Part shown: positions 1 to 7,060 of the stretch, one piece after another
How the letters are laid out: every line of letters starts with the position of its first letter
Numbering within the stretch: the stretch's first letter is position 1
Source of the DNA: NORP309 sp045107085
GTDB lineage: Bacteria; Pseudomonadota; Gammaproteobacteria; Xanthomonadales; Marinicellaceae
Length of the DNA: 64,000 nucleotides
Assembly (NCBI GenBank): GCA_045107085.1
Contig: JBGCFT010000088.1
Location: 1 to 64,000 of the forward strand
Direction: 5' to 3'
Translations under genes and position numbers: made by a program
The notes under the pieces: model-generated
Seen by the model: only the letters and a program-made list of their open reading frames with translations
Databases searched by the model: none
What the model was told of the DNA's origin: nothing

Positions 1-186
1 ACAGATTTAATCGTACCGGAAGGTCATTATTTCGGTATGGGAGACAACCGTGATTTTAGTCATGACAGCCGTATGTTTGGTTTGATTCCTGAAAAAAACA
101 TAGTCGGTCAAGCCAAAATGGTGTGGATGCATTGGCGACCAAATAACTTTATTGAAGGGCTAAAACGCATAGGTAATGTGTTGTAA
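1..186 (+). CDS. lepB: Signal peptidase I, C-terminal part (cut by window start)
   Basis: An open frame enters from base 1 and stops at 184-186, giving 61 residues. It contains GDNRDFSHDSR (residues 14-24), which matches the third conserved signal peptidase I signature (GDN-x-x-x-S-x-D-S-R). The residues after it (FGLIPEKNIVGQA...W) are the usual end of the family. The enzyme is an inner-membrane Ser/Lys protease that removes signal peptides from exported proteins. The catalytic Ser and Lys and the membrane anchor lie upstream, outside the window. The identification rests on this signature, which is specific. No lepA, rnc or era partner is visible downstream; the next gene is an unrelated acetyltransferase. 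Confidence 0.93.
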   Translation, partial: TDLIVPEGHYFGMGDNRDFSHDSRMFGLIPEKNIVGQAKMVWMHWRPNNFIEGLKRIGNVL

Positions 187-286
187 AACATTCTTTTAGA
201 TAGTTTCATAATTAAGCAAGTGTAGATAAAATTTGAACCAGTATTTTTTTAAGAAATTTTGATGAATTTATTTAAATATGCGAATA

Positions 287-298
287 GAATAGCTATTC
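287..298. promoter_or_regulatory. 12-bp perfect palindrome upstream of the acetyltransferase
   Basis: GAATAGCTATTC at 287-298 is its own reverse complement and lies 25 bases before the TTG start of the GNAT gene. It could be an operator or chance in AT-rich DNA. No regulator of this site can be named. Confidence 0.25.
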
Positions 299-323
299 AA
301 ACATTGAAATAAGAGAATTAAAA

Positions 324-869
324 TTGATTGAATTAACTCACCGATTAGCAAAACAGTCAGATGTGAATGCAATCATTAAATTGATGAAAGTCTCAATTCT
401 TGAAAACATGAAATCATTTCTTACACCTGCAGAAATTGAAGCTTCACATGAAACCATGGGAGTTGACCAAACCTTAATAAATGACCAAACCTATTTCGTT
501 ATTGAAACCATTCATAATAACAAAACAGTTATGGTGGGTTGTGGTGGCTGGGGCAAACGCAAAACACTGTATGGTGGAGACCACACCACAGGAAGAGATG
601 ACTCATTGAGCGACCCAGAAGTTGATTCAGCTCGAATCCGAGCGATGTACACTCATCCAAAATGGGTCCGTTGTGGAATCGGTTCACTGTTAATAGAATT
701 GGGAGAGTTCGCTGCACGAAAAGCAGGTTTTAAAACCATAGAGCTTGGATCAACACTGGCAGGTGAGCCATTCTATCTGGCAAAAGGCTTCAAAGAAACC
801 AGTCGTATCACTGACATTGCAGGCAATGGAGCAGAAAATGTTGTGATTACAATGGTTAAAGGATTATGA
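324..869 (+). CDS. GNAT-family N-acetyltransferase
   Basis: A 181-residue protein of ordinary GNAT length. It begins with RLAKQSDVNAIIKLM, the usual first strand and helix of the fold. The acetyl-CoA site is seen as RAMYTHPKWVRCGIGSLLI (about 112-130), the R/Q-x-x-G-x-G/A type motif with the preceding 'xMYTHP' strand. The C-terminal part (FYLAKGFKETSR) has the FY-x-x-x-GF pattern common in GNATs. Members transfer acetyl from acetyl-CoA to amines; the substrate cannot be told. The start is TTG at 324: no in-frame ATG precedes the first strand, and a weak purine-rich AAGAGA lies about 8 bases upstream. It stands alone, 137 bases after lepB. Confidence 0.82.
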   Translation: MIELTHRLAKQSDVNAIIKLMKVSILENMKSFLTPAEIEASHETMGVDQTLINDQTYFVIETIHNNKTVMVGCGGWGKRKTLYGGDHTTGRDDSLSDPEVDSARIRAMYTHPKWVRCGIGSLLIELGEFAARKAGFKTIELGSTLAGEPFYLAKGFKETSRITDIAGNGAENVVITMVKGL

Positions 870-884
870 TGTTTATATTAATAC

Positions 885-1142
885 ATGACAACAATAAGAG
901 CAGTAAATTCAATGACAAGTGATTTAAATTTTACCTATATAAAACAGAATGATGATTACCATATTTTTCACCATGGAAAAAAAGCCACCATACTAAGAGG
1001 TAACAAAGCCTTAGATTTTCAAGCAGATATCGAAACATTAAGCAACAAGGATTTACAACAGTTGATGGCACGTTTAACAGGTAATTATAAGCATGGCAAT
1101 GAAAGAACAGCTAAAAACCATCCACGTAATCGTATTCCTTAA
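885..1142 (+). CDS. Small conserved protein of unknown function
   Basis: An 85-residue basic protein with no membrane segment. The block KKATILRGNKALDF followed by LQQLMARLTGNYKHGNER (residues about 30-75) resembles a family of small uncharacterised proteins in marine gammaproteobacteria ending in '...QQLMAR-TGN-K-GNER'; this is recalled, not searched. It starts 16 bases after the GNAT gene and may share its transcript. The start is uncertain: ATG at 885 or ATG at 912, which would give 76 residues and still include the conserved block. No function is known. Confidence 0.6.
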   Translation: MTTIRAVNSMTSDLNFTYIKQNDDYHIFHHGKKATILRGNKALDFQADIETLSNKDLQQLMARLTGNYKHGNERTAKNHPRNRIP

Positions 1143-1252
1143 ACCATTTAGTTTTAAAGTGTTAAACATAAAGACATTAATTAATATAAGCCGTACAGCT
1201 TTATAGAATAAATAATCTTTTTGGTGTAGATTAATATGATTTAAAATTTATC

Positions 1253-3217
1253 TTGAGACAACCCATTATAAATATTGGTATTCTTGCACATGTTGATGCA
1301 GGCAAAACCACAATCACTGAACAAATGTTATTTGCTTCAGGTACTATGCGTTCAATCGGCAGTGTGGATAAAGGCACTGCAACTACAGATAACTTAACAG
1401 TAGAAAAAGAGCGAGGCATTTCCGTTCGTGTCGCTACTGCCAGCTTCGAATACAATGGCACAAAAGTTAACATAATAGACACACCAGGTCATGTTGATTT
1501 TTGTGGAGAAGTGGAGCGATCATTGTTGGCATTGGATGCCGTTATCTTGGTAGTCAGCGCCGTTGAAGGTGTACAAGGACACACGATTACATTGTTTTAT
1601 GCGATTAAAAACCTAAATATTCCCTGTATTATATTTATCAACAAAATTGACAGAAAAGGTGCCGATGTCAATCTTGTTATGCAACAAATCGAGAGCGAGC
1701 TTTCTGATAAATCCGTTTTATTGCAACAAGCCAATCAACAAGGCAGCAATGCGGTACAAATTAAATCTTTGTTTTCTCACAAAGGTTTAATTCCTGAATC
1801 CATTACTGAAAAAATTGTTGAAACAAACGAAGGGCTATTAGAAAAATATTTAGAAGGAGATGAGATCTCTTTCAATCAAATCGATCAAGCCTTACAAAAT
1901 GCCGTAGCAAAATGTCAATTAATCCCTATTTTATTGGGTGTGGCAAAATCATCAATTGGACTTTCTGAATTAACCCATGCCATTACACACTACTTTCCAC
2001 AATCAAAAGACCAAGATAGTGCTGCACTCTCTGCATTAGTGTTTAAAGTTGAGCACGATAAATCATTGGGCAAAATGTGTTATATCAGGGTTTTTAAAGG
2101 CACAATACAACCACGTGATGTGTTGCAAAAATCAAGCAGCAGCAATGATGAATCTCAAAAAGTAGGACAAATAAAATCAATCCTTAAAGGCAAATATGTC
2201 GATCAAGAAAATATATCATCGGGAGATATTGGCGTTGTTTCTGGGTTAAGACATGCCCAAGTCGGTGATATATTTGGTGAGAATATTAAAGGTTTTGAAA
2301 ATTATAGTCTTTCAACACCAATGCTGACTGTTCAAGTCAAGCCAGAAAAGCCTGCTGAAATAATGGACTTAGTGAAAGCGTTAACCGAATTATCGGATGA
2401 AGATCCGATGTTAGATTTGCAATGGTTGTCAGATATTCGAGAATTACACATTAAGATTACGGGCATTATTCAAATTGAAATACTAGAAGCCGTGCTAAAG
2501 GACAGATTTGAATTGAATACAAAATTTTCCGACCCATCAATCATTTACAAAGAAACGCCAGCACAAACAGTCTATGGATACGAACGTTACTGGATGCCAA
2601 AACCCTGTTGGGCCATTCTTAAACTAAAAATAGAACCCGCTGAACGTGGCAGCGGCGTGAGTTATTCATCTGAAGTCAGTACCAATGATGTGGCTGCCAA
2701 ATACCAAAACGAAATTGAAGCCACAATCGATTCAGCATTAAAACAAGGCGTAAAAGGTTGGCAAGTCACAGACTGCAAGATTACACTGGTCGAAGGTGAA
2801 GACCACAATGTCCATTCTCGCAGCGGAGACTTTATCATTGCAACACCTATGGCCATCATGAATGGCCTGCAAGAATCAGGCACAACATTATTAGAGCCTA
2901 TTGTGTCATTTAGCATTATTGCACCTTTGGATTTATTAGGAACAATCACCAGCGACATCACCAAAATGCGCGGAACATTTGAAAGCCCTCAAATAGAAAA
3001 CAATCAATTCAAAATAACTGGAAATTTTCCTGCAGCCACTACCATTAATTACCCTATTCGCCTTGCTTCATTAAGCGCAGGAAAAGCCAAACTCACCACA
3101 AAATTCGATAGCTACAAAGCCTGCACAGATGAACAAGGTCAAATCAGAAAATACAAAGGCATCAACCCATTAGATAGAGATAAATGGATATTGCATGCCC
3201 GAGGAGCGATTAAGTGA
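1253..3217 (+). CDS. TetM/EF-G-like ribosomal GTPase (tetracycline ribosomal-protection family)
   Basis: A 654-residue translational GTPase with the domain order of Tet(M)/Tet(O) proteins. The G domain has AHVDAGKTT (12-20), RGIS (54-57), DTPGH (76-80) and NKID (130-133); a beta-barrel, EF-G-like domains III-V and a C-terminal helix follow. Family members bind the ribosome, release tetracycline by contacts from a domain IV loop, and leave after GTP hydrolysis. Here that loop reads HNVHSRSGDF (518-527), where Tet(M) has a Y-S-P-V-S-T-P-A-D-F type sequence; the proline that reaches the drug site aligns with Val. The overall family is therefore sure, but tetracycline resistance is not. The start is TTG at 1253, needed to keep the G1 strand. 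There is no linked regulator or leader peptide. Confidence 0.85.
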   Translation: MRQPIINIGILAHVDAGKTTITEQMLFASGTMRSIGSVDKGTATTDNLTVEKERGISVRVATASFEYNGTKVNIIDTPGHVDFCGEVERSLLALDAVILVVSAVEGVQGHTITLFYAIKNLNIPCIIFINKIDRKGADVNLVMQQIESELSDKSVLLQQANQQGSNAVQIKSLFSHKGLIPESITEKIVETNEGLLEKYLEGDEISFNQIDQALQNAVAKCQLIPILLGVAKSSIGLSELTHAITHYFPQSKDQDSAALSALVFKVEHDKSLGKMCYIRVFKGTIQPRDVLQKSSSSNDESQKVGQIKSILKGKYVDQENISSGDIGVVSGLRHAQVGDIFGENIKGFENYSLSTPMLTVQVKPEKPAEIMDLVKALTELSDEDPMLDLQWLSDIRELHIKITGIIQIEILEAVLKDRFELNTKFSDPSIIYKETPAQTVYGYERYWMPKPCWAILKLKIEPAERGSGVSYSSEVSTNDVAAKYQNEIEATIDSALKQGVKGWQVTDCKITLVEGEDHNVHSRSGDFIIATPMAIMNGLQESGTTLLEPIVSFSIIAPLDLLGTITSDITKMRGTFESPQIENNQFKITGNFPAATTINYPIRLASLSAGKAKLTTKFDSYKACTDEQGQIRKYKGINPLDRDKWILHARGAIK

Positions 3218-3234
3218 TTAATATGAAATATTAC

Positions 3235-3264
3235 TCACTTCCATGCTCCTGCGTGGGAATGCAT
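3235..3264. repeat. REP hairpin, left end of decayed RAYT unit 1
   Basis: The sequence reads TCACTTCCATGCTCCTGCGTGGGAATGCAT, split here as TCACTTCCATGCTCC and TGCGTGGGAATGCAT. It differs by two bases from the intact-unit REP at 3944-3973. Its arms TTCCATGC and GCGTGGGAA pair imperfectly across a TCCT loop. Confidence 0.85.
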
Positions 3265-3304
3265 AGCTTCAAAGAAATAAAAGACTAACAAATTAAATCA
3301 AATA

Positions 3305-3422
3305 ATGGATGATCGATATAAGATAACTGAACCAGAAAATCCAAACTTTCTAAAACTGTGAATAAGTCACTAGAATATTAAGAAAAAAGGATTAAGTAAT
3401 AAATTCAAGAATAGAGTTTAAT
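3305..3422 (+). pseudogene. Internally deleted, decayed RAYT transposase remnant
   Basis: The first 19 codons from ATG 3305 translate as MDDRYKITEPENPNFLKL then stop. This aligns with the start of the intact transposase (MGRSRYKITDPESPHFLTL). About 20 bases later, 3380-3422 aligns with the last codons of the intact gene (…AAGAATAGAGTTTA versus …AAGAATGGAGTTAA). The roughly 430-base middle is missing. The leader between REP and ATG also matches the intact copy. It is a dead, miniature copy of the unit at 3944-4580, bounded by REP hairpins in the same arrangement. Confidence 0.8.
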
Positions 3423-3453
3423 ATGCATTCCCACGCAGGAGCATGGGAACGAG
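3423..3453. repeat. REP hairpin (inverted), right end of RAYT unit 1
   Basis: ATGCATTCCCACGCAGG then AGCATGGGAACGAG. This is the reverse complement of the REP at the left end of each unit and equals the repeats at 4551 and 5215 apart from single bases. Confidence 0.9.
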
Positions 3454-3554
3454 TTTGAAAGTAACTTTATTCTTAATTTCTAGTATATATGATAGAATGA
3501 AAGCTCACTAAAATTTAAAAATAATATCGATTAATAGGTAATTAATTGCTAAAT

Positions 3555-3935
3555 ATGGCTGAAATATATAAAGAACATTTAGAAGAAATTATGAATTCAA
3601 ATTTCGAAATAATTGATGGATTGATATTGCGAAAAGGAGCGTGGTCTGCCAAAACTCTAAATGACTGGCAAAGAACATTTATCGATGATAGGGAAATAGA
3701 ATCTATTATTAACCATGTGACTCTTGTTCAGTTTTATTGGCTTAAGGACGATGAATATCTTGAACATAATGATCTTCTTGTTATAGGTAAGCAAATAAAA
3801 GAAGCATGGGAAACTGAACTAAACAAAACATACCCTGAGAAAAGCATAGAGGTTTTTTTTAACTCAGATATGGAAAAAGATGGATTTATTGGAAACATGA
3901 ATGTTACTGTTTGTCATTCAAATAATGATACTTAA
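3555..3935 (+). CDS. Small orphan protein between RAYT units
   Basis: 126 residues from ATG 3555, acidic, without signal peptide or membrane segment; not recognised. It shows MAEIYKEHLEEIMNSNFEIIDGL then a mixed alpha/beta sequence with WLKDDEYLEHNDLLVIGKQIKEAWETEL. A TTG at 3546 would add three residues, but ATG is the simpler start. It lies between the right REP of unit 1 and the left REP of unit 2 and has no co-transcribed neighbour. Small isolated acidic proteins of this size are often immunity-like or passenger genes, but nothing in the sequence demonstrates that. Confidence 0.6.
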   Translation: MAEIYKEHLEEIMNSNFEIIDGLILRKGAWSAKTLNDWQRTFIDDREIESIINHVTLVQFYWLKDDEYLEHNDLLVIGKQIKEAWETELNKTYPEKSIEVFFNSDMEKDGFIGNMNVTVCHSNNDT

Positions 3936-3943
3936 AACTTATC

Positions 3944-3973
3944 TCGTTCCCATGCTCCTGCGTGGGAATGCAT
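3944..3973. repeat. REP hairpin, left end of intact RAYT unit 2
   Basis: TCGTTCCCATGCTCC then TGCGTGGGAATGCAT. The arms TTCCCATGC and GCGTGGGAA pair with one G-T wobble across a TCCT loop. A conserved AT-rich leader of about 41 bases separates it from the transposase ATG, as in the other two units. Confidence 0.92.
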
Positions 3974-4014
3974 AGTTTCAAAGATATAAATTACTAACAA
4001 ATAAAACAAAATTC

Positions 4015-4548
4015 ATGGGAAGAAGTCGATATAAAATAACAGACCCAGAAAGTCCGCACTTTCTAACATTAACAGTGTTACATTGGATACCCGTATTCAC
4101 ACGACCTGATACAGTAAACATTCTAATAGAGTCATTAAATTATTTACAAAAAAAAGGTTTGAAAATTTATTCATATGTGTTTTTAGAAAATCACATTCAT
4201 CTAATAGCACAAAGCAGCCAGTTGGATAAAGACATAGCTAGATTTAAATCATTTACTGCAAAAGCCATTATTAAATATCTTATAGAAAATAATGTAAAAC
4301 AAATTCTAGATCAATTAAGGTTTTATAAAAAGCACCATAAATCAGATAGAGAATTACAGTTTTGGCAAGAAGGCACACATCCTGAATTGATTCAATCTGA
4401 AGGAATGATGCATCAGAAGATAAAATACATACACCAAAACCCAGTAAAAAGAGGATATGTTGATCTAGCTGAGCATTGGAGATATTCAAGTGCAAGAGAC
4501 TACCTTGATAAGAATGGACTGTTAGTAATATATAAAGAATGGAGTTAA
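4015..4548 (+). CDS. REP-associated tyrosine transposase (RAYT, Y1/HUH family)
   Basis: A 177-residue, apparently intact member of the IS200/IS605-like Y1 transposase family that acts on REP hairpins. Visible are the N-terminal strand RYKITDPESPHFLTLTV, the metal-binding HUH motif in LENHIHLIA (H60-I61-H62), a following helix carrying the likely catalytic tyrosine (region 72-92, for example Y88), and the family's C-terminal block IHQNPVKRGYV...HWRYSSARDY (139-163). RAYTs are single-copy, REP-flanked domesticated transposases thought to spread REP/BIME sequences. The gene is bracketed by inverted REPs at 3944 and 4551, the second starting 2 bases after the stop. No clear ribosome binding site is visible in the AT-rich leader. 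Two derivative copies flank it. Confidence 0.92.
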   Translation: MGRSRYKITDPESPHFLTLTVLHWIPVFTRPDTVNILIESLNYLQKKGLKIYSYVFLENHIHLIAQSSQLDKDIARFKSFTAKAIIKYLIENNVKQILDQLRFYKKHHKSDRELQFWQEGTHPELIQSEGMMHQKIKYIHQNPVKRGYVDLAEHWRYSSARDYLDKNGLLVIYKEWS

Positions 4549-4550
4549 GT

Positions 4551-4581
4551 ATGCATTCCCACGCAGGGGCATGGGAACGAG
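4551..4581. repeat. REP hairpin (inverted), right end of RAYT unit 2
   Basis: ATGCATTCCCACGCAGG then GGCATGGGAACGAG. It begins two bases after the transposase stop and is inverted relative to the REP at 3944, so the gene is closed in by facing hairpins. Confidence 0.92.
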
Positions 4582-4619
4582 TTTAAATGTGTAATAATTG
4601 AGTTGATAAGAGAGCTAAT

Positions 4620-5000
4620 ATGGGAACAGATGTTCATGGTTATGTTGAAGTAAATTGTGTAAAAATTTCAGGTTTATGTCAGTGGTCTGATGTATTAGAT
4701 ATTGGCCTTATTGTTGAGCGAAATTATGATGTTTTTGGACAATTATTTGGGGTTCGTAATGAATACGAAACATTTGGAATTGCAAACAAAAGAGGAATGC
4801 CAGAAGAATCGAGTAATATAAGAAGGTTTGATAATAATAGATTACATGGACATACTTGGATATATTGGGAAGAAATAGTTGATGTATTATCAGATTTACC
4901 AACATTAGAAGGATGGAAAGCTGTATTCTCTGTTATGGAATTATTATTTGAGCAATATGGTAAAAAAAGCACCAGGCTAGTTGTTTGTTTTGATAACTAA
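4620..5000 (+). CDS. Conserved hypothetical protein, 'MGTD-HGY-EV' type
   Basis: A 126-residue soluble protein. MGTDVHGYVEV at the N-terminus and RNYDVFGQLFGVRN (about 38-51) resemble an uncharacterised family of small proteins, found patchily in bacteria and phages, that begin MGTD(I/L)HG and carry an R-(D/N)-Y-x-x-F-x-x-L-x-G-V-R block. This is recalled and not verified by search. The start ATG 4620 has a good AAGAGAG ribosome site about 9 bases upstream. It lies between RAYT units 2 and 3 and has no operon partner. Function unknown. Confidence 0.65.
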   Translation: MGTDVHGYVEVNCVKISGLCQWSDVLDIGLIVERNYDVFGQLFGVRNEYETFGIANKRGMPEESSNIRRFDNNRLHGHTWIYWEEIVDVLSDLPTLEGWKAVFSVMELLFEQYGKKSTRLVVCFDN

Positions 5001-5028
5001 ATTGGATTTTTTTGATTAGTACAATTAC

Positions 5029-5058
5029 TCGTTCCCATGCTCCAGCGTGGGAATGCAT
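5029..5058. repeat. REP hairpin, left end of truncated RAYT unit 3
   Basis: TCGTTCCCATGCTCC then AGCGTGGGAATGCAT. It differs from the unit 2 REP by one loop base (A for T). Confidence 0.9.
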
Positions 5059-5096
5059 AGTTTCGAAAATATAAATAATTAACAAATAAAAAAGTC

Positions 5097-5258
5097 ATGG
5101 GACGATGTCGATACAAAATCACAGAACCAGAAAACCCACACTTTCTAACATTAACAGTATTACATTGGTTGTTTATTTTTACACGCCCAACAACAGTAAA
5201 TATTTTGATTGAATATGCATTCCCACGCAGGAGCATGGGAACGAGATCAAAAATATAA
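5097..5258 (+). pseudogene. Truncated RAYT copy running into its own REP
   Basis: The first 39 codons are near-identical to the intact transposase (MGRCRYKITEPENPHF...PTTVNILIE). The frame then jumps straight to TATGCATTCCC, the start of the right-hand REP, and ends at a TAA at 5256-5258, giving 53 residues. The HUH motif and everything after it are deleted. Both REPs and the leader are retained, so it has the structure of a non-autonomous miniature of the unit at 3944-4581. The retained frame and low divergence suggest a more recent deletion than unit 1. Confidence 0.85.
5215..5245. repeat. REP hairpin (inverted), right end of RAYT unit 3
   Basis: ATGCATTCCCACGCAGG then AGCATGGGAACGAG, identical to the repeat at 3423-3453. 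Here it is also read as the last codons of the truncated transposase frame. Confidence 0.92.
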
Positions 5259-5305
5259 ACTATGCTAAACTACATCAATTCGTTTTATAATATAGAGACA
5301 CAACT

Positions 5306-5914
5306 ATGGACTTTTCAAAACTACCATCAACCGCTTATTTCAAAGCATTAAATCGTTCAAATTTTATGGACCACGGTATTAAGGCTTTATGGGATGGTTG
5401 TCCGCTTTTATCGGGTCCTGCTTTTACGGTGCAATTGGCAGCGGGTGATAATTTGATGTTTCATTCGGCCATTTATGAGGCGCCAAAAGGATCTGTGATT
5501 GTCGCAGATGCAGTAGATTGTGAATTTGCCATTGCTGGCGGTAATGTGTGTGCGGTGGCACAAAAAAGAGGCATTGCTGGTTTTATTATTGATGGTGTGA
5601 TTCGAGACCTGGGTGAAATTAGAGACGCGCGTTTTCCAGTTTTTGCCCGCGGTGTGGTACCTGTTCCTGGCAAAAAGAATTTCATCAGCCCTTTAAATAA
5701 GCCAATCAGATGTGGTGGCGCACATGTCAGTGGTGGTGATTATATTGTCGCAGATGAAGACGGTGTGGTCGTTATTCCTGCCGATAAAGCAGAAGAATAT
5801 AATAAAATTGCTGAAGCGACCGAAGAAAAAGAACAAAATACGACATTGGAAGAATGGGAAATAGCGCACAGAAAAAAAATAGCCAATTTATTAAGCTCCA
5901 AACGGTCAGAATGA
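5306..5914 (+). CDS. RraA-like / HMG-CHA aldolase-fold protein
   Basis: 202 residues with the RraA fold. AIAGGN (76-80) and GFIIDGVIRDLGEIR (92-106) carry the Gly-rich loop and the R100-D101 pair that in class II HMG/CHA aldolases bind the substrate carboxylate and divalent metal. HVSGGDYIVADEDGVVVIP is the characteristic C-terminal strand pair. Members are either RNase E inhibitors (RraA) or aldolases/decarboxylases acting on oxaloacetate-like acids. The C-terminal tail with extra charged residues (EEKEQN...) is longer than in E. coli RraA, so an aldolase-type role is at least as likely. The stop overlaps the next gene's ATG by the ATGA junction at 5911-5914. Confidence 0.85.
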   Translation: MDFSKLPSTAYFKALNRSNFMDHGIKALWDGCPLLSGPAFTVQLAAGDNLMFHSAIYEAPKGSVIVADAVDCEFAIAGGNVCAVAQKRGIAGFIIDGVIRDLGEIRDARFPVFARGVVPVPGKKNFISPLNKPIRCGGAHVSGGDYIVADEDGVVVIPADKAEEYNKIAEATEEKEQNTTLEEWEIAHRKKIANLLSSKRSE

Positions 5915-6450
5915 GATTCAGTGTTAAACCCGTAAAAATCCAAACAGATATTAATTCGAATAAAGTAAAGATTTCAAGTAAGCCATCAGTCTATTATATT
6001 GTTTTCTTTATTGCAGGATTAATCGGCCTATTTTCATTGCCGTATTCTGAGTATCGACATGATTATTTTGCATACATGGGATTAATTTTTGTGCTTGTTA
6101 TAACCAGCTACTATTTCGTTACTTGTTTACAAGAAACTGTCTTTGAAAACAAAACTAACATAACCGTAAGAAAAGGATTTAAAAAGTGGAATATACCATT
6201 TGAAGTGGTTTCTGGCGGTTATACTTCTTATAAAAAATCTACATCTCAAGCCAGTTTAGAAAGAACCCATTATTTAAATTTTGAACTAAAAGTTAATTTA
6301 CCAAATAATTCCAATCATTGGATTAGAAATGGACACGCCAATGTTTTTCGCTATGGATTTAATGAATGGGGCGACGAGCAAAATAAGATTTGGGATGAAC
6401 TAAATGCCATTCTTAACGAAAAAGGCATACCAAATCAAACGCCAGAATAA
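5911..6450 (+). CDS. Two-helix membrane protein of unknown function
   Basis: 179 residues from ATG 5911, which overlaps the upstream stop as ATGA and so marks translational coupling. The longer open frame back to 5854 would run inside the RraA gene and is not preferred. After a short beta-like N-terminus there are two adjacent hydrophobic segments (about 29-46 and 54-75) and then a 100-residue soluble domain with many aromatic residues. The arrangement recalls small bacterial PH-like membrane proteins. Not recognised as a named family. Confidence 0.7.
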   Translation: MRFSVKPVKIQTDINSNKVKISSKPSVYYIVFFIAGLIGLFSLPYSEYRHDYFAYMGLIFVLVITSYYFVTCLQETVFENKTNITVRKGFKKWNIPFEVVSGGYTSYKKSTSQASLERTHYLNFELKVNLPNNSNHWIRNGHANVFRYGFNEWGDEQNKIWDELNAILNEKGIPNQTPE

Positions 6451-6456
6451 AACAAC

Positions 6457-7056
6457 ATGAAACCAACAGACATTGGAAAAGCCTATAATCAAATTACGCA
6501 CCTTTGGGAATGTGAAGACTTCAATCGTGAAAACGGTATAGATCAACACAAAAGGGCTGTTGGGTTTGTGAAAAACCGTGGTAAAGCGCTTGATGTGGGT
6601 TGCGGTAGCACAGGACGAATCATTCAACTGTTAATTGAAGAAGGTTTTACTCCTGAAGGCATTGATATCTCTGAATCTATGATTACATTGGCGAAACAAA
6701 AGCACCCAGATATCACTTTTCACAATCATGACATTTGTGAATGGCAAATTACTGAAACATTTGATTTCATCAGTGCATGGGACAGTATTTGGCATTTGTC
6801 ACCAAGATTGCAAGAAAAAGTTATCAAAAAATTGATTAACGCTCTAAATGTAAATGGCGTGATGATATTTTCATTTGGTGGATTAGATAAAACAGATGAA
6901 CACACAGACAACGCCATGGGTGTTGACATGTATTATTCAACATTGGGAATTAATGCTTATTTAAGTTTAATCATGAAACAAAACAGTATCTGCCGTCATT
7001 TAGAAAATGACCAAGGTTCAAAGGGGCACACCTATGTTATTGTTCAAAAAATTTAA
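6457..7056 (+). CDS. Class I SAM-dependent methyltransferase
   Basis: A 199-residue methyltransferase. ALDVGCGSTGRI (45-55) is motif I (SAM binding), GIDISESMI (about 67-75) is the acidic loop that binds the ribose, and FDFISAWDSIWHL is motif II. This is the UbiE/BioC-like fold; the target is unknown. It starts 6 bases after the membrane protein gene, so 5306-7056 probably forms one transcript. It ends 4 bases from the end of the convergent exported-protein gene. Confidence 0.85.
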   Translation: MKPTDIGKAYNQITHLWECEDFNRENGIDQHKRAVGFVKNRGKALDVGCGSTGRIIQLLIEEGFTPEGIDISESMITLAKQKHPDITFHNHDICEWQITETFDFISAWDSIWHLSPRLQEKVIKKLINALNVNGVMIFSFGGLDKTDEHTDNAMGVDMYYSTLGINAYLSLIMKQNSICRHLENDQGSKGHTYVIVQKI

Positions 7057-7060
7057 ACCA

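Noticed and set aside
1253..3217. Firm call of tetracycline resistance
   Set aside because: The fold fits, but the key loop departs from Tet(M) and no resistance context is present.
4280..4495. Minus-strand frame of 71 codons inside the transposase
   Set aside because: Wholly antisense to the well-supported RAYT gene; no independent start signal.
4997..5236. Minus-strand frame across truncated RAYT unit 3
   Set aside because: It reads through both REP hairpins in the antisense direction; the plus strand holds the recognisable transposase start.
3235..5245. Repeated 30-base sequences that might look like a CRISPR or other direct-repeat array
   Set aside because: The repeats are hairpin-forming, occur in facing pairs around transposase units, and the spacing is irregular and gene-sized. 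They fit REP/RAYT biology.
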